Shown in pieces: positions 9,756 through 17,968 of a DNA stretch of 64,000 bases. A program made the position numbers and the translations under genes. The stretch comes from Pseudomonadota bacterium. GTDB taxonomy: Bacteria; Pseudomonadota; Gammaproteobacteria; Burkholderiales; Rhodocyclaceae. The notes under the pieces were generated by a model that worked only from the letters and a program-made list of their open reading frames with translations, did not search any database and had not been told where the DNA came from. The DNA lies in the NCBI GenBank assembly GCA_018262195.1, contig JAGTRS010000009.1:62001-126000 (forward strand), written 5' to 3'. The stretch's first letter is position 1. Every line of letters begins with the position of its first letter.

Positions 9756-10964
9756 ATGACCCGTATCCTTCACATCCTCGATCACTCTATTCCGCTGCAC
9801 AGCGGCTACACCTTTCGCACAGCAGCCCTTCTGCGCGAACAAAGGGCGCGCGGCTGGGAAACCTTCCACCTGACTTCGCCGAAACAGGGTGTTGTTGCGG
9901 TTCCTTACGAAGAAGTCGACGGTCTCGGCTTCTACCGCACGACACCGGCCAGCGGAACGCTGGCCAAGCTTCCGATCGCTCGCGAAATCATGCTCATGAA
10001 GCAGATTGAAGCGCGTATCCAACAAGTCGCCAAAGAGATCAAACCTGACGTCATTCACGCCCACTCGCCAGTCCTGAACGCGCTTCCCGCGATCAAGGTC
10101 GCCCGAAAACTCGGCATTCCGGTCGTGTATGAAATTCGCGCCTTTTGGGAAGACGCAGCGGTCGATCACGGCACGACCACGGAAGGCAGCTTGCGCTACC
10201 GGATCACGCGCGGCCTCGAAACCCGCGCCATCCGGACAGCCGACCACGTTTTCACCATCTGCGAAGGTTTACGGGCCGATATCGTCGGGCGTGGCATTGC
10301 GGCAGATAAAGTCACCGTTATCCCCAATGCCGTCGATATTGACGCTTTCAATCTGGCCCAGCCGGCAGATCCAGCGCTCCAGGAAAAACACCAAATCACC
10401 GGGAAAACGGTGATCGGCTTCATCGGCTCGTTCTATGCCTACGAAGGCCTCGATCTGCTGCTCGATGCCATGCCGACGATCCTGAAGAACAACCCGGAGA
10501 CCCGGCTATTGCTGGTCGGCGGCGGCCCTCAGGAAAGCAATCTCAAACAGCAAGCAGCCCGGCTTGGCATCGCGGACAAGGTCATCTTCACCGGCCGCGT
10601 TCCGCACAGCGAAGTCAATCGCTATTACGACCTGATCGACATCCTGGCCTATCCGCGACATTCGATGCGCCTTACCGAGCTTGTCACCCCGCTCAAACCG
10701 CTTGAGGCAATGGCCCAAGGCCAACTCTTCGTCGCCTCGGACGTCGGCGGACACAAGGAACTCATTGATCATGAAAAAACCGGCATCATCTTCAAGGCCG
10801 GAGACAAAGATGAGCTGGCAAAGGCTATCACCGACCTCCTCGGCCGTAGGCAACTTTGGGACGAACTCAAACTTAACGGCAGACGTTTTGTCGAAGAAAC
10901 TCGCAACTGGCGAAACAGCGTGAATAACTATCAAGCGGTCTACGAACAACTAACCATCAAATGA
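9756..10964 (+). CDS. XrtA/PEP-CTERM system glycosyltransferase, exosortase A-associated (TIGR04063-like)
   Basis: GT4 glycosyltransferase of 402 residues. It begins with HILDHSIPLHSGYTFRTAALLREQ, typical of the exosortase A-associated group. Acceptor side: HAHSPVLNALPAIKVARKLGIPVVYEIRAFWEDAAVDHGT. Donor side: VIGFIGSFYAYEGLDLLLDAMP, LLLVGGGPQESNLK, FTGRVPHSEVNRYYDLIDILAYPR and the TPLKPLEAMAQGQLFVASDVGGHKEL loop. The start is 11 bases after the amidotransferase and the stop overlaps the next glycosyltransferase by 4 bases. Specificity is unknown; the fixed co-occurrence with XrtA suggests a core rather than a strain-specific sugar. Confidence 0.9.
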   Translation: MTRILHILDHSIPLHSGYTFRTAALLREQRARGWETFHLTSPKQGVVAVPYEEVDGLGFYRTTPASGTLAKLPIAREIMLMKQIEARIQQVAKEIKPDVIHAHSPVLNALPAIKVARKLGIPVVYEIRAFWEDAAVDHGTTTEGSLRYRITRGLETRAIRTADHVFTICEGLRADIVGRGIAADKVTVIPNAVDIDAFNLAQPADPALQEKHQITGKTVIGFIGSFYAYEGLDLLLDAMPTILKNNPETRLLLVGGGPQESNLKQQAARLGIADKVIFTGRVPHSEVNRYYDLIDILAYPRHSMRLTELVTPLKPLEAMAQGQLFVASDVGGHKELIDHEKTGIIFKAGDKDELAKAITDLLGRRQLWDELKLNGRRFVEETRNWRNSVNNYQAVYEQLTIK

Positions 10965-12061
10965 ACCAACTTAGGCAAAAAATCGTGGTAATGACAGGGC
11001 CGCTCCCACCTGCAGTAGGTGGCATGGCTTCAGTCTTAGGTGCTCTTAGCGATTCCTCACTCCCCAAACGCGTTAAGCTTGAGCTATTTGAAACAGGAAA
11101 GACCACCCCCGATAATCGTCCATTCGTGGTTGGGGTTGTTAATCGCCTAAATCTACTCTGGCGCTGGTGGAAAATAATTGGGCATGCTTCACACCCTATC
11201 GCTCATATTCACACATGCAGTGGATTTACCTTCTTCTTGGATGGGGTGCTGTTAATACTTGCCAAGATCCGAGGTGCATCAACGGTGCTCCATATTCATG
11301 GTGCTCGCTTTGACTCATTTCTTGATAATCTAGGTTTTGTAAAAAAATGGATTGTTCACTGGCTAACTACTCAGGCTGACGTGGTAGTCGTACTCTCTGA
11401 GGATTGGAAAGTCCGTCTTTCAGAACGGTTACCTGAAGCAAATCTCAAGGTTGTCGCAAATGGCGTTCCGCGGCTACCTGGAACAAGAAAGAATGCTAAT
11501 TCGACAGCCCCAACTTTTCTATTTCTCGGAAATCTCTGTCGGCGAAAAGGTGTTGACATACTCCTAGAAGCCACAGAGAAGTCCCAAACAGCATGGAAAC
11601 TCGAGCTAGCAGGCGGAGAAGAAGAGCCCGGATTTTCATCTTGGACACAAGACCAAATCGCCCAGAGGAAACTAGCTAATCGAGTATCGCTACTCGGCCC
11701 TGTCGTCGGAGAAGCAAAAAACAAATTACTTAAAGAAGCAGATGGATTTGTTCTTCCTTCCTTGGCAGAAGGGTTGCCAATGGCGTTACTTGAGGCGATG
11801 GCTGCGCAACTACCAGTCGTCGTAACTAGGGTTGGTGCGATGCCCGAGGTCATTGATGACAACATCAACGGGATTCTCATCCCCCCTCAAGACGCGAATG
11901 CTCTGGCTAGCGCACTTGATCAGCTAGCCCTGAATCCTCAACTTAGGGAACAGCTTGGGCAAGTTGCAGCTGAAACTTGCGAACTCCGATATGGAATTGA
12001 GCGCATGGTCGATGCCTTGTCGACTATCTACGATAATTTACATACAGGCAAGCGGATATGA
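10961..12061 (+). CDS. Glycosyltransferase family 4 protein, A+T-rich
   Basis: GT-B glycosyltransferase of 366 residues. The N-terminus is GPLPPAVGGMASVLGAL. Donor-binding motifs are FLFLGNLCRRKGVDILLEA, VSLLGPVVGEAKNKLLKEADGFVLPSLAEGLPMALLEAMAAQLPVVVTRVGAMPEVI. Its DNA is visibly richer in A+T and uses many more A/T-ending codons than the genes on both sides, although it still overlaps both neighbours by 4 bases. That pattern fits replacement or recent insertion of a strain-specific glycosyltransferase into an otherwise conserved operon. Donor and acceptor are unknown. Confidence 0.85.
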   Translation: MNQLRQKIVVMTGPLPPAVGGMASVLGALSDSSLPKRVKLELFETGKTTPDNRPFVVGVVNRLNLLWRWWKIIGHASHPIAHIHTCSGFTFFLDGVLLILAKIRGASTVLHIHGARFDSFLDNLGFVKKWIVHWLTTQADVVVVLSEDWKVRLSERLPEANLKVVANGVPRLPGTRKNANSTAPTFLFLGNLCRRKGVDILLEATEKSQTAWKLELAGGEEEPGFSSWTQDQIAQRKLANRVSLLGPVVGEAKNKLLKEADGFVLPSLAEGLPMALLEAMAAQLPVVVTRVGAMPEVIDDNINGILIPPQDANALASALDQLALNPQLREQLGQVAAETCELRYGIERMVDALSTIYDNLHTGKRI

Positions 12062-13425
12062 GCAACTCCCTATATACAGAGTGCATTAGTAAACTGATAT
12101 TTCCTCTACAGGAAAAACTAAAAAAGCATCAAAGTGTGACTATCCGCCAAGCAATGGAAGAGTCGCAATGGTGGTCTGCAGAGCAACTGAAAGCCTTTCA
12201 GATAAAGCGTCTGCGCACCATGCTCGAAAAAGTGGGACAACACGTCCCCTATTATCGCGACACGTTTGCCAAACTGGGTTTTGACCCGCGCATCATCCAA
12301 AGCACCAATGATCTCCAGAAGCTCCCGTTTCTGACTAAAGCCGTCATCCGGGCCGAGGGTGATCGCATGAAATCGGACATTGCGCAGGGCTTAGCACGTT
12401 TCAATACCGGTGGCTCGTCTGGCGAGCCCTTGATCTTCTTTATCGGCACTGAACGGGTGACCCATGACGTTGCCGCCAAATGGCGGGCGACGCGCTGGTG
12501 GGGCGTGGATATTGGCGACCCGGAAATCGTTGTCTGGGGCTCGCCGATTGAGCTTGGTACGCAGGACAAACTGCGGGGACTGCGTGATCGACTGATGCGC
12601 ACTGAGCTGATGCCGGCATTTGCGATGAACGAAGAAAACCTGGATCGTTTCGTCGCCAGGATCGTCGAAAGGCGGCCAAAAATGCTTTTTGGTTACCCTT
12701 CGGCCATCAGCCACATTGCTGGACATGCCCAAAAGAAAGGGATCGCTTTGGACCAACTTGGTGTCAAGGTAGTGTTCTGCACCTCGGAGCGGCTATACGA
12801 CCATCAGCGAGCCACGATTTCCCAAGCCTTTGGTTGCCCGGTCGCCAACGGCTACGGGGGCCGAGATGCCGGCTTCATTGCCCACGAATGCCCGAGCGGC
12901 AACATGCACTTGACTGCCGAGGACATTATTGTCGAGATCATTGACGAAGCCGGCAATGTTCTTCCAGCCGGATCATCAGGAGAAATTGTCGTCACCCACT
13001 TGGCGACAGCCGATTTTCCTTTCATCCGCTATCGCACCGGCGACATCGGCACACTGGGCACAGAGCAGTGCCCCTGCGGCCGGGGCCTGCCGCTTCTCAA
13101 GGAAATTCAGGGACGCAGCACGGATTTTGTCATTGCCGCTGACGGCACCGTCATGCATGGTCTGGCACTAATCTACATCTTGCGTGACCTTCCTGGCGTC
13201 AAGGCCTTCAAGGTCATTCAGGAATCGATCGCCCAGACGCGTGTCCAGCTTGTGGTAGAACCGCATTACCGGGAAGAATCGGACCAAGCCATCGTCAAGG
13301 GATTCAAGCAACGCCTCGGTGATGATGTCGATATAACAATCGAAAAAGTGGCCGAAATCAGCCCAGAGAAATCCGGCAAGTACCGCTACATTGTCAGCCA
13401 TGCCACACAAAGCCAGCCAAACTGA
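12058..13425 (+). CDS. Phenylacetate-CoA ligase-like (PaaK/CapK) adenylate-forming protein
   Basis: ANL-superfamily adenylating enzyme, 455 residues, of the CapK branch often found in capsule and EPS loci. It has the P-loop-like FNTGGSSGEPLIFF (about residues 119-132), the mid-domain VANGYGGRDAGFIAHEC, and FIRYRTGDIGTL with a CPCGRGLP cysteine pair as in PaaK. The C-terminal swing domain ends with ISPEKSGKYRYIVS. It likely activates a carboxylate as an AMP ester, either for transfer to a sugar or CoA or as a decoration step; the substrate is unknown. It overlaps the preceding gene by 4 bases, and its last base is the first base of the following gene. Confidence 0.82.
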   Translation: MSNSLYTECISKLIFPLQEKLKKHQSVTIRQAMEESQWWSAEQLKAFQIKRLRTMLEKVGQHVPYYRDTFAKLGFDPRIIQSTNDLQKLPFLTKAVIRAEGDRMKSDIAQGLARFNTGGSSGEPLIFFIGTERVTHDVAAKWRATRWWGVDIGDPEIVVWGSPIELGTQDKLRGLRDRLMRTELMPAFAMNEENLDRFVARIVERRPKMLFGYPSAISHIAGHAQKKGIALDQLGVKVVFCTSERLYDHQRATISQAFGCPVANGYGGRDAGFIAHECPSGNMHLTAEDIIVEIIDEAGNVLPAGSSGEIVVTHLATADFPFIRYRTGDIGTLGTEQCPCGRGLPLLKEIQGRSTDFVIAADGTVMHGLALIYILRDLPGVKAFKVIQESIAQTRVQLVVEPHYREESDQAIVKGFKQRLGDDVDITIEKVAEISPEKSGKYRYIVSHATQSQPN

Positions 13426-14732
13426 TGCGTGACATATTAATTCTTGCCATCGCCATCCCTGGATGCCTGTTAGCGCTCCGCCGGCCGTGGATCGGCATCA
13501 TGATGTGGGTTTGGCTCAGCATCATGAATCCCCATCGCTTTACCTACGGCATCGCCTACCACTTTCCCTTCGCCGCGCTAGCTGCCGGCTGCACGATGCT
13601 CGGGCTGGTCTTTTCTGCCGAAAAGGACTCCCCTTTCAAAGGGCCTCCGGTCGTCTGGCTGCTGCTTTTCATAATATGGATGACCCTTTCCTGGCTCTTT
13701 GGTCTGGATGTCGACGGCGATTACGCCCAGTGGGTCAAGATTCTGAAAATCGACCTGATGGTCCTCCTAGCCCTGGTTGCCTTGAGAACGAAGGAGCATA
13801 TCTACGCGCTGACCTGGGTAGCAACTGCATCGATTGCGCTACTCGGAGCCAAAGGCGGTCTATTCACCATCAAGAGTGGCGGAAATCATCTGGTCTGGGG
13901 CCCCCCCGGCTCTTTCATTGAAGACAACAATGAATTTGCCTTGGCCATCATCATGACCATCCCTTTGCTGCGTTTTCTTCAACTTCAACTGCAAAGCGAA
14001 AAAGGCAAACACCTGCTTACCGCGATCATGTTGCTGTGTGCCGCATCGGCCATCGGCAGCCATTCGCGGGGAGCTCTTCTGGCAATCGTCAGCATGGCAT
14101 CCCTGCTTTGGTGGCGAGGCAAAAACAAAGTAAGTACCGCCGTTGTCATTGGCGCCGCCGGACTGGCTATCCTGGCCTTCATGCCCGAAAGCTGGTTCTC
14201 TCGCATGGATACCATCGCCGACTATGAACAAGACCGCTCCGCAATGGGGCGGATCAGCGCTTGGTGGACCGCATGGAATCTGGCATGGTCCTTCCCTTTT
14301 GGCGTCGGATTCAATCCTGCACGAGCCGATCTGTTTGCGATTTATTCCCCATACCCGACTTTCGTGCACGCCGCCCACAGTATCTACTTCCAAGTACTCG
14401 GCAATCATGGCTTCATCGGGTTGGGCGTCTTTCTCCTGATTCTTCTAACAACTTGGCAAAGCGCCAGCTGGATTCGGAAAAACACGCCGAAGCTGCCTGC
14501 CACCCAATGGTGTTTTGATCTGGCCAGCATGGTGCAGGTCTCGTTGGCCGGGTACATGGTAGGTGGTGCTTTTTTGAGCCTCGCCTACTTCGACCTGCCT
14601 TATTACCTGATGGTCATAATAGTATTGACACGGGTGTGGGTCGTTAAGAAATCCTGGGAACACGAACCAATCTATAAAAAAGGCTGGATACGTATCCCCG
14701 GGCTTGCGCCTAAATTACCAACCAACACATGA
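13425..14732 (+). CDS. Exosortase A-associated O-ligase-like membrane protein (Wzy/WaaL superfamily)
   Basis: Polytopic inner-membrane protein, 435 residues, about 10-11 hydrophobic segments. The N-terminal MNPHRFTYGIAYHFPFAALAA is characteristic of the putative O-glycosylation ligase family associated with exosortase A. A long periplasmic loop holds SRMDTIADYEQDRSAMGRISAW and VHAAHSIYFQVLGNHG, with the conserved Arg and His residues of Wzy/WaaL proteins. It may polymerise the repeat unit or ligate glycan to a protein or lipid acceptor; family naming implies ligation, but direct evidence is lacking. It overlaps the deacetylase gene downstream by 4 bases. Confidence 0.86.
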   Translation: MRDILILAIAIPGCLLALRRPWIGIMMWVWLSIMNPHRFTYGIAYHFPFAALAAGCTMLGLVFSAEKDSPFKGPPVVWLLLFIIWMTLSWLFGLDVDGDYAQWVKILKIDLMVLLALVALRTKEHIYALTWVATASIALLGAKGGLFTIKSGGNHLVWGPPGSFIEDNNEFALAIIMTIPLLRFLQLQLQSEKGKHLLTAIMLLCAASAIGSHSRGALLAIVSMASLLWWRGKNKVSTAVVIGAAGLAILAFMPESWFSRMDTIADYEQDRSAMGRISAWWTAWNLAWSFPFGVGFNPARADLFAIYSPYPTFVHAAHSIYFQVLGNHGFIGLGVFLLILLTTWQSASWIRKNTPKLPATQWCFDLASMVQVSLAGYMVGGAFLSLAYFDLPYYLMVIIVLTRVWVVKKSWEHEPIYKKGWIRIPGLAPKLPTNT

Positions 14733-15670
14733 TAAAGACCGCATTCAATCTGCTTTCGCCCAGCGGGAAGCATGGTCGCCTGACCATCTTTATATTTCAT
14801 CGCGTTCTTCCGGAAAAGGATCCAATTTTCCCCGATGAGCCAGAAGCTGCGCGCTTCGATCAAATGATGGAGTGGGTCAAATCCTGGTTCAATGTGCTAC
14901 CGCTAGATGCTGCCGCAAGCGCATTGAAGGCCGGTTCCTTGCCTAGCCGTGCAGCAGCCATTACGTTTGACGATGGCTATGCCGACAACTATACCGTTGC
15001 CCTCCCCATCCTGAAAAAACACGAGTTGAGTGCCACATTTTTCATTGCCACCGGGTTTCTTGACGGTGGCCGCATGTGGAACGACACGGTCATCGAATCC
15101 ATTCGCTCAACGCCATACAACGAAATCAATCTCGGTTTCCTGCAGCTGGGTACGCAAAGCGTGGACAATCCGGAAAAGAAACGCCACACCATTGAAAAAA
15201 TCATCGGAAAAATAAAATACCTGCCGGTATCAGAACGACTTGCCATCACCGAGCAACTTACGGAGCTTTCCGCTGTTACCCCTCCTACCGATCTGATGAT
15301 GACATCCCGGCAAGTGATCGAGTTGCATCAAGCCGGAATGCAAATTGGGGCGCATACGGTTTCTCACCCCATCCTCGCGAAACAATCGGAATCCGAAGTA
15401 GCCGACGAAATTGCAGGCAGTCGTGATTTTCTTGTGACACTACTAAAAGAGCGCATCGGACTCTTTGCCTACCCGAATGGAAGGCCCGGCACCGACTATT
15501 TGCCAGAACAAACGCGTCTCGTCAGTTCGCTGGGCTTTGATGCAGCGGTATCAACCACCTATGGTGCCGCCAAGTCCACGAGCGATCTATTCCAGCTACC
15601 TCGTTTCACGCCGTGGGACCGGACAAAATTCCGCTTCGCCGCACGTCTGGCGAAGAATTTCGCACAATGA
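14729..15670 (+). CDS. Polysaccharide deacetylase family protein
   Basis: NodB-type deacetylase, 313 residues. Motif 1 is AAITFDDGYADNY; motif 2 is GMQIGAHTVSHPILAK with the His-x3-His arrangement; FAYPNGRPGTDY is the third block. The long segment between motifs 1 and 2 (FLDGGRMWNDTVIESIRSTPYNEINLG) is typical of the exosortase-locus deacetylases rather than of peptidoglycan deacetylases. No export signal is apparent. It is one of three deacetylase-like genes in the locus (others at 2068 and 23049), implying several de-N-acetylation steps or acceptors. Its TGA overlaps the next ATG (ATGA). Confidence 0.9.
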   Translation: MIKTAFNLLSPSGKHGRLTIFIFHRVLPEKDPIFPDEPEAARFDQMMEWVKSWFNVLPLDAAASALKAGSLPSRAAAITFDDGYADNYTVALPILKKHELSATFFIATGFLDGGRMWNDTVIESIRSTPYNEINLGFLQLGTQSVDNPEKKRHTIEKIIGKIKYLPVSERLAITEQLTELSAVTPPTDLMMTSRQVIELHQAGMQIGAHTVSHPILAKQSESEVADEIAGSRDFLVTLLKERIGLFAYPNGRPGTDYLPEQTRLVSSLGFDAAVSTTYGAAKSTSDLFQLPRFTPWDRTKFRFAARLAKNFAQ

Positions 15671-16626
15671 CAGTCATCGAAACTGCAGAAGCAAATCTTC
15701 AACCGGTACAACTGAAATTCCTGTTGGGTGAGCTCCTGCTCGGCAGTTGGCGACCGCAGTTAGTGGTAGCTGATCCGCAGGATTTTGGTACCCCTGGCTG
15801 GCCAGACCCCCCTGAGGTTCTTCACGCAGCACTTCCGGCAACGGCCGACGGGTTTCTCTGTCGCAAGGTCGAAGCGAACCGCTTTCGCCCAGGAATCGGC
15901 AGATACGGCAATTTCATCCGCTATATCCGCTATCGCGACGTGCTCTATTACGTAGAACTTACGGGTAATTTTGATAGTTACCTGAAGAAATTCTCAGCCA
16001 AAACACGCCAAAACCTCTCGCGATCCGTCCGCCGCTTTATTGAACGTACCCCTGGCAGCAATGCTTGCGAAATCTTTACGTCGCCATCGGAGATGCACCG
16101 CTTTCAGGCGGAGGCTTCAGCCATTTCAAAAGAGACTTACCAGACATTGCTTCTCGACTCAGGGCTCCCAGCCAGTCCAGATTTTCTAAAGCGCATGATT
16201 TCCTTGGCCGAACAAGGCAATGCACGCGGCTACCTGTTACGTGACGGAGATCGCGCCATCGCCTTTGCATGGTGCCGGCGAAAAGGAAAAACCATGGTCT
16301 ACGACACCATTGGTTACTTGCCGGAATGCGCAAATATGTCACCAGGCACAGTCCTGCTCTACCTCATTCTGGAAAACGTTTTCAAGGATGGAGGGGCCAA
16401 CATCTTCGATTTCGGCCCTGGAGAAGCACAGTACAAGTCAATGTTTGCCACCCATAGGCGGGAATTTGTCGACACCTACTTGTTCCGTTCGACGCTGCGT
16501 AATTATCTGGTTACCTCGCTGCATTACGGGCTTTCAAGCCTCTCATCGATGATCGGCGCCGCGCTCGATCGAGTGGGGGTCAAAAAGCACATTAAGCAGT
16601 TGATCCGGAAAATCAAAGCCAATTGA
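15667..16626 (+). CDS. FemAB/GNAT-like acyltransferase (Acetyltransf_6 type)
   Basis: A 319-residue GNAT-fold protein. I place the start at ATG 15667, which overlaps the upstream stop as ATGA, rather than the open frame at 15613. The middle has YLKKFSAKTRQNLSRSVRRF, the segment that precedes the fold in BioF2/FemAB-like proteins, and the end has NIFDFGPGEAQYKSMFATHRREF. It resembles the first FemAB-like protein (2923) and each half of the tandem protein at 32159, so the locus has several related N-acyl or aminoacyl transferases. It is the last plus-strand gene before the convergent operon; there is no clear terminator in the 56 bases that follow. Confidence 0.84.
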   Translation: MTVIETAEANLQPVQLKFLLGELLLGSWRPQLVVADPQDFGTPGWPDPPEVLHAALPATADGFLCRKVEANRFRPGIGRYGNFIRYIRYRDVLYYVELTGNFDSYLKKFSAKTRQNLSRSVRRFIERTPGSNACEIFTSPSEMHRFQAEASAISKETYQTLLLDSGLPASPDFLKRMISLAEQGNARGYLLRDGDRAIAFAWCRRKGKTMVYDTIGYLPECANMSPGTVLLYLILENVFKDGGANIFDFGPGEAQYKSMFATHRREFVDTYLFRSTLRNYLVTSLHYGLSSLSSMIGAALDRVGVKKHIKQLIRKIKAN

Positions 16627-16682
16627 GTAACGCAACAGCTCAATCGAACACAGGTGAATAATGCTCCTCGCTCCGGAACGCC

Positions 16683-17960
16683 TTAGTGTGGACGGGAACT
16701 CTCCCCTGCCACGCCTGGATTTGCTTTAAGCAAGCTACCAACAACAGCCAAGGCATTACTAAACATCTCCGGGGAACTCTGCAAACAACGCTGTCGTTCT
16801 TGGGCAATGCGTAAGGCGTTTCCGACGAGGCTATCCGCAGACAGGCGGTAGCCAAAAACAGCGTGCGAATTGTCTGGCATCAATGCCTGACTTGAAAGCA
16901 CGCGATCCAGAACTAGATCACCAAGCGTATTTTTGAAGTGTCCGCCCTCCCAATACCACTGGGTTACAGATTTCAGATCACCTGCCGCTGGTATTTTTTC
17001 ACATTGATATTCGGCATAGCCACTGAAGTCATAGAGTGCGATACGGCTATTTGGGAAGCGTTGGCCGGCGGTTTCGACGACCGACACAATCTTTTGCTTC
17101 CATGCCTCAAAAGTCGGCCACAACCCGCTAGCCTCAAACAAGGCAAGTATCTGCGCATGGTAAGGATAGATAACCAATGCCAGTTCGAGATCTGAACGTG
17201 CTGCATTTTCAACAACTGCTTCCAGATGCGCATAATCATCAAGGCTCGGGGTGCCTTGTGACTTCTTCAAAAAAACCCGCGCGTTTTCCTGAGCCCGCTG
17301 TCTGAATAACCGTTCGTACCCCTCGCGGCGGGCAATCGCACGATATTCCATAAGTGGATTAAAGCCACGGGCGCTCGTACTTTCCGGATCGCTGGCATAT
17401 TGGAGAGGTAAGGTGCGCAACGCGTCACCGATTGATGTTAAAGATAGCAGGCTATCGAAGCGCCAGAAATAACCTTCGACAGGATGAGTCCCTTGTGCCG
17501 GTTTGGCATGGGCAGCCGCAAGAGACTCCCTGCGCATATCGATGAAATCGAGAAACTCAACGCCGATAACAATCAATTTCGGCCTCAGTCCATGCTGATC
17601 CAGATATTCAAGTTGGCTCCGCGCTGTTGCAATTCCGGAGCCGGGAATAGCCAGATTGAAGGCCGACAGGCCACGCCCGGAAAACGCCGGTGCCAATGGA
17701 TCAAAACCGATTTCAGCACGCGAATTTCCGACGATCAGTGCACTGGGGCGGAGGCGAATCGCATGGCTTACCTTGATTTCGTTTTGATAGCGGGTAGGCC
17801 TTGGTTTGACGGAATTGACGCCCTCAATCTCAATCAGCCGATAGAGCCGGTAAGGATCAATCAGGACGACCAAGGCGACGGCGCCAGTTAATGTGACAAT
17901 TAACGAAGCGGCCAAATAACGAAGGTAACTTGCGGAGCGATGTTTATTGCTCAAAGCCAT
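16683..17960 (-). CDS. SGNH/AlgJ-like membrane-anchored protein partnering an MBOAT O-acyltransferase
   Basis: I do not recognise an exact family name. The protein (425 residues from ATG 17960; a TTG at 17972 is also in frame) has an N-terminal membrane anchor (YLAASLIVTLTGAVALVVLI) and a periplasmic domain with a GDSL-like nucleophile block, ALIVGNSRAEIGFD. It is encoded directly after an MBOAT gene, the arrangement of AlgI with AlgJ/AlgX, where the SGNH partner completes O-acetylation of an exported polysaccharide in the periplasm. Later blocks (LALVIYPYH and QWYWEGGHFKNTLGD) fit an SGNH-type D-x-x-H end, with GGHF supplying the His. Last gene of the minus operon. Confidence 0.72.
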   Translation of the reverse strand: MALSNKHRSASYLRYLAASLIVTLTGAVALVVLIDPYRLYRLIEIEGVNSVKPRPTRYQNEIKVSHAIRLRPSALIVGNSRAEIGFDPLAPAFSGRGLSAFNLAIPGSGIATARSQLEYLDQHGLRPKLIVIGVEFLDFIDMRRESLAAAHAKPAQGTHPVEGYFWRFDSLLSLTSIGDALRTLPLQYASDPESTSARGFNPLMEYRAIARREGYERLFRQRAQENARVFLKKSQGTPSLDDYAHLEAVVENAARSDLELALVIYPYHAQILALFEASGLWPTFEAWKQKIVSVVETAGQRFPNSRIALYDFSGYAEYQCEKIPAAGDLKSVTQWYWEGGHFKNTLGDLVLDRVLSSQALMPDNSHAVFGYRLSADSLVGNALRIAQERQRCLQSSPEMFSNALAVVGSLLKANPGVAGESSRPH

Positions 17961-17968
17961 TGCCACCG

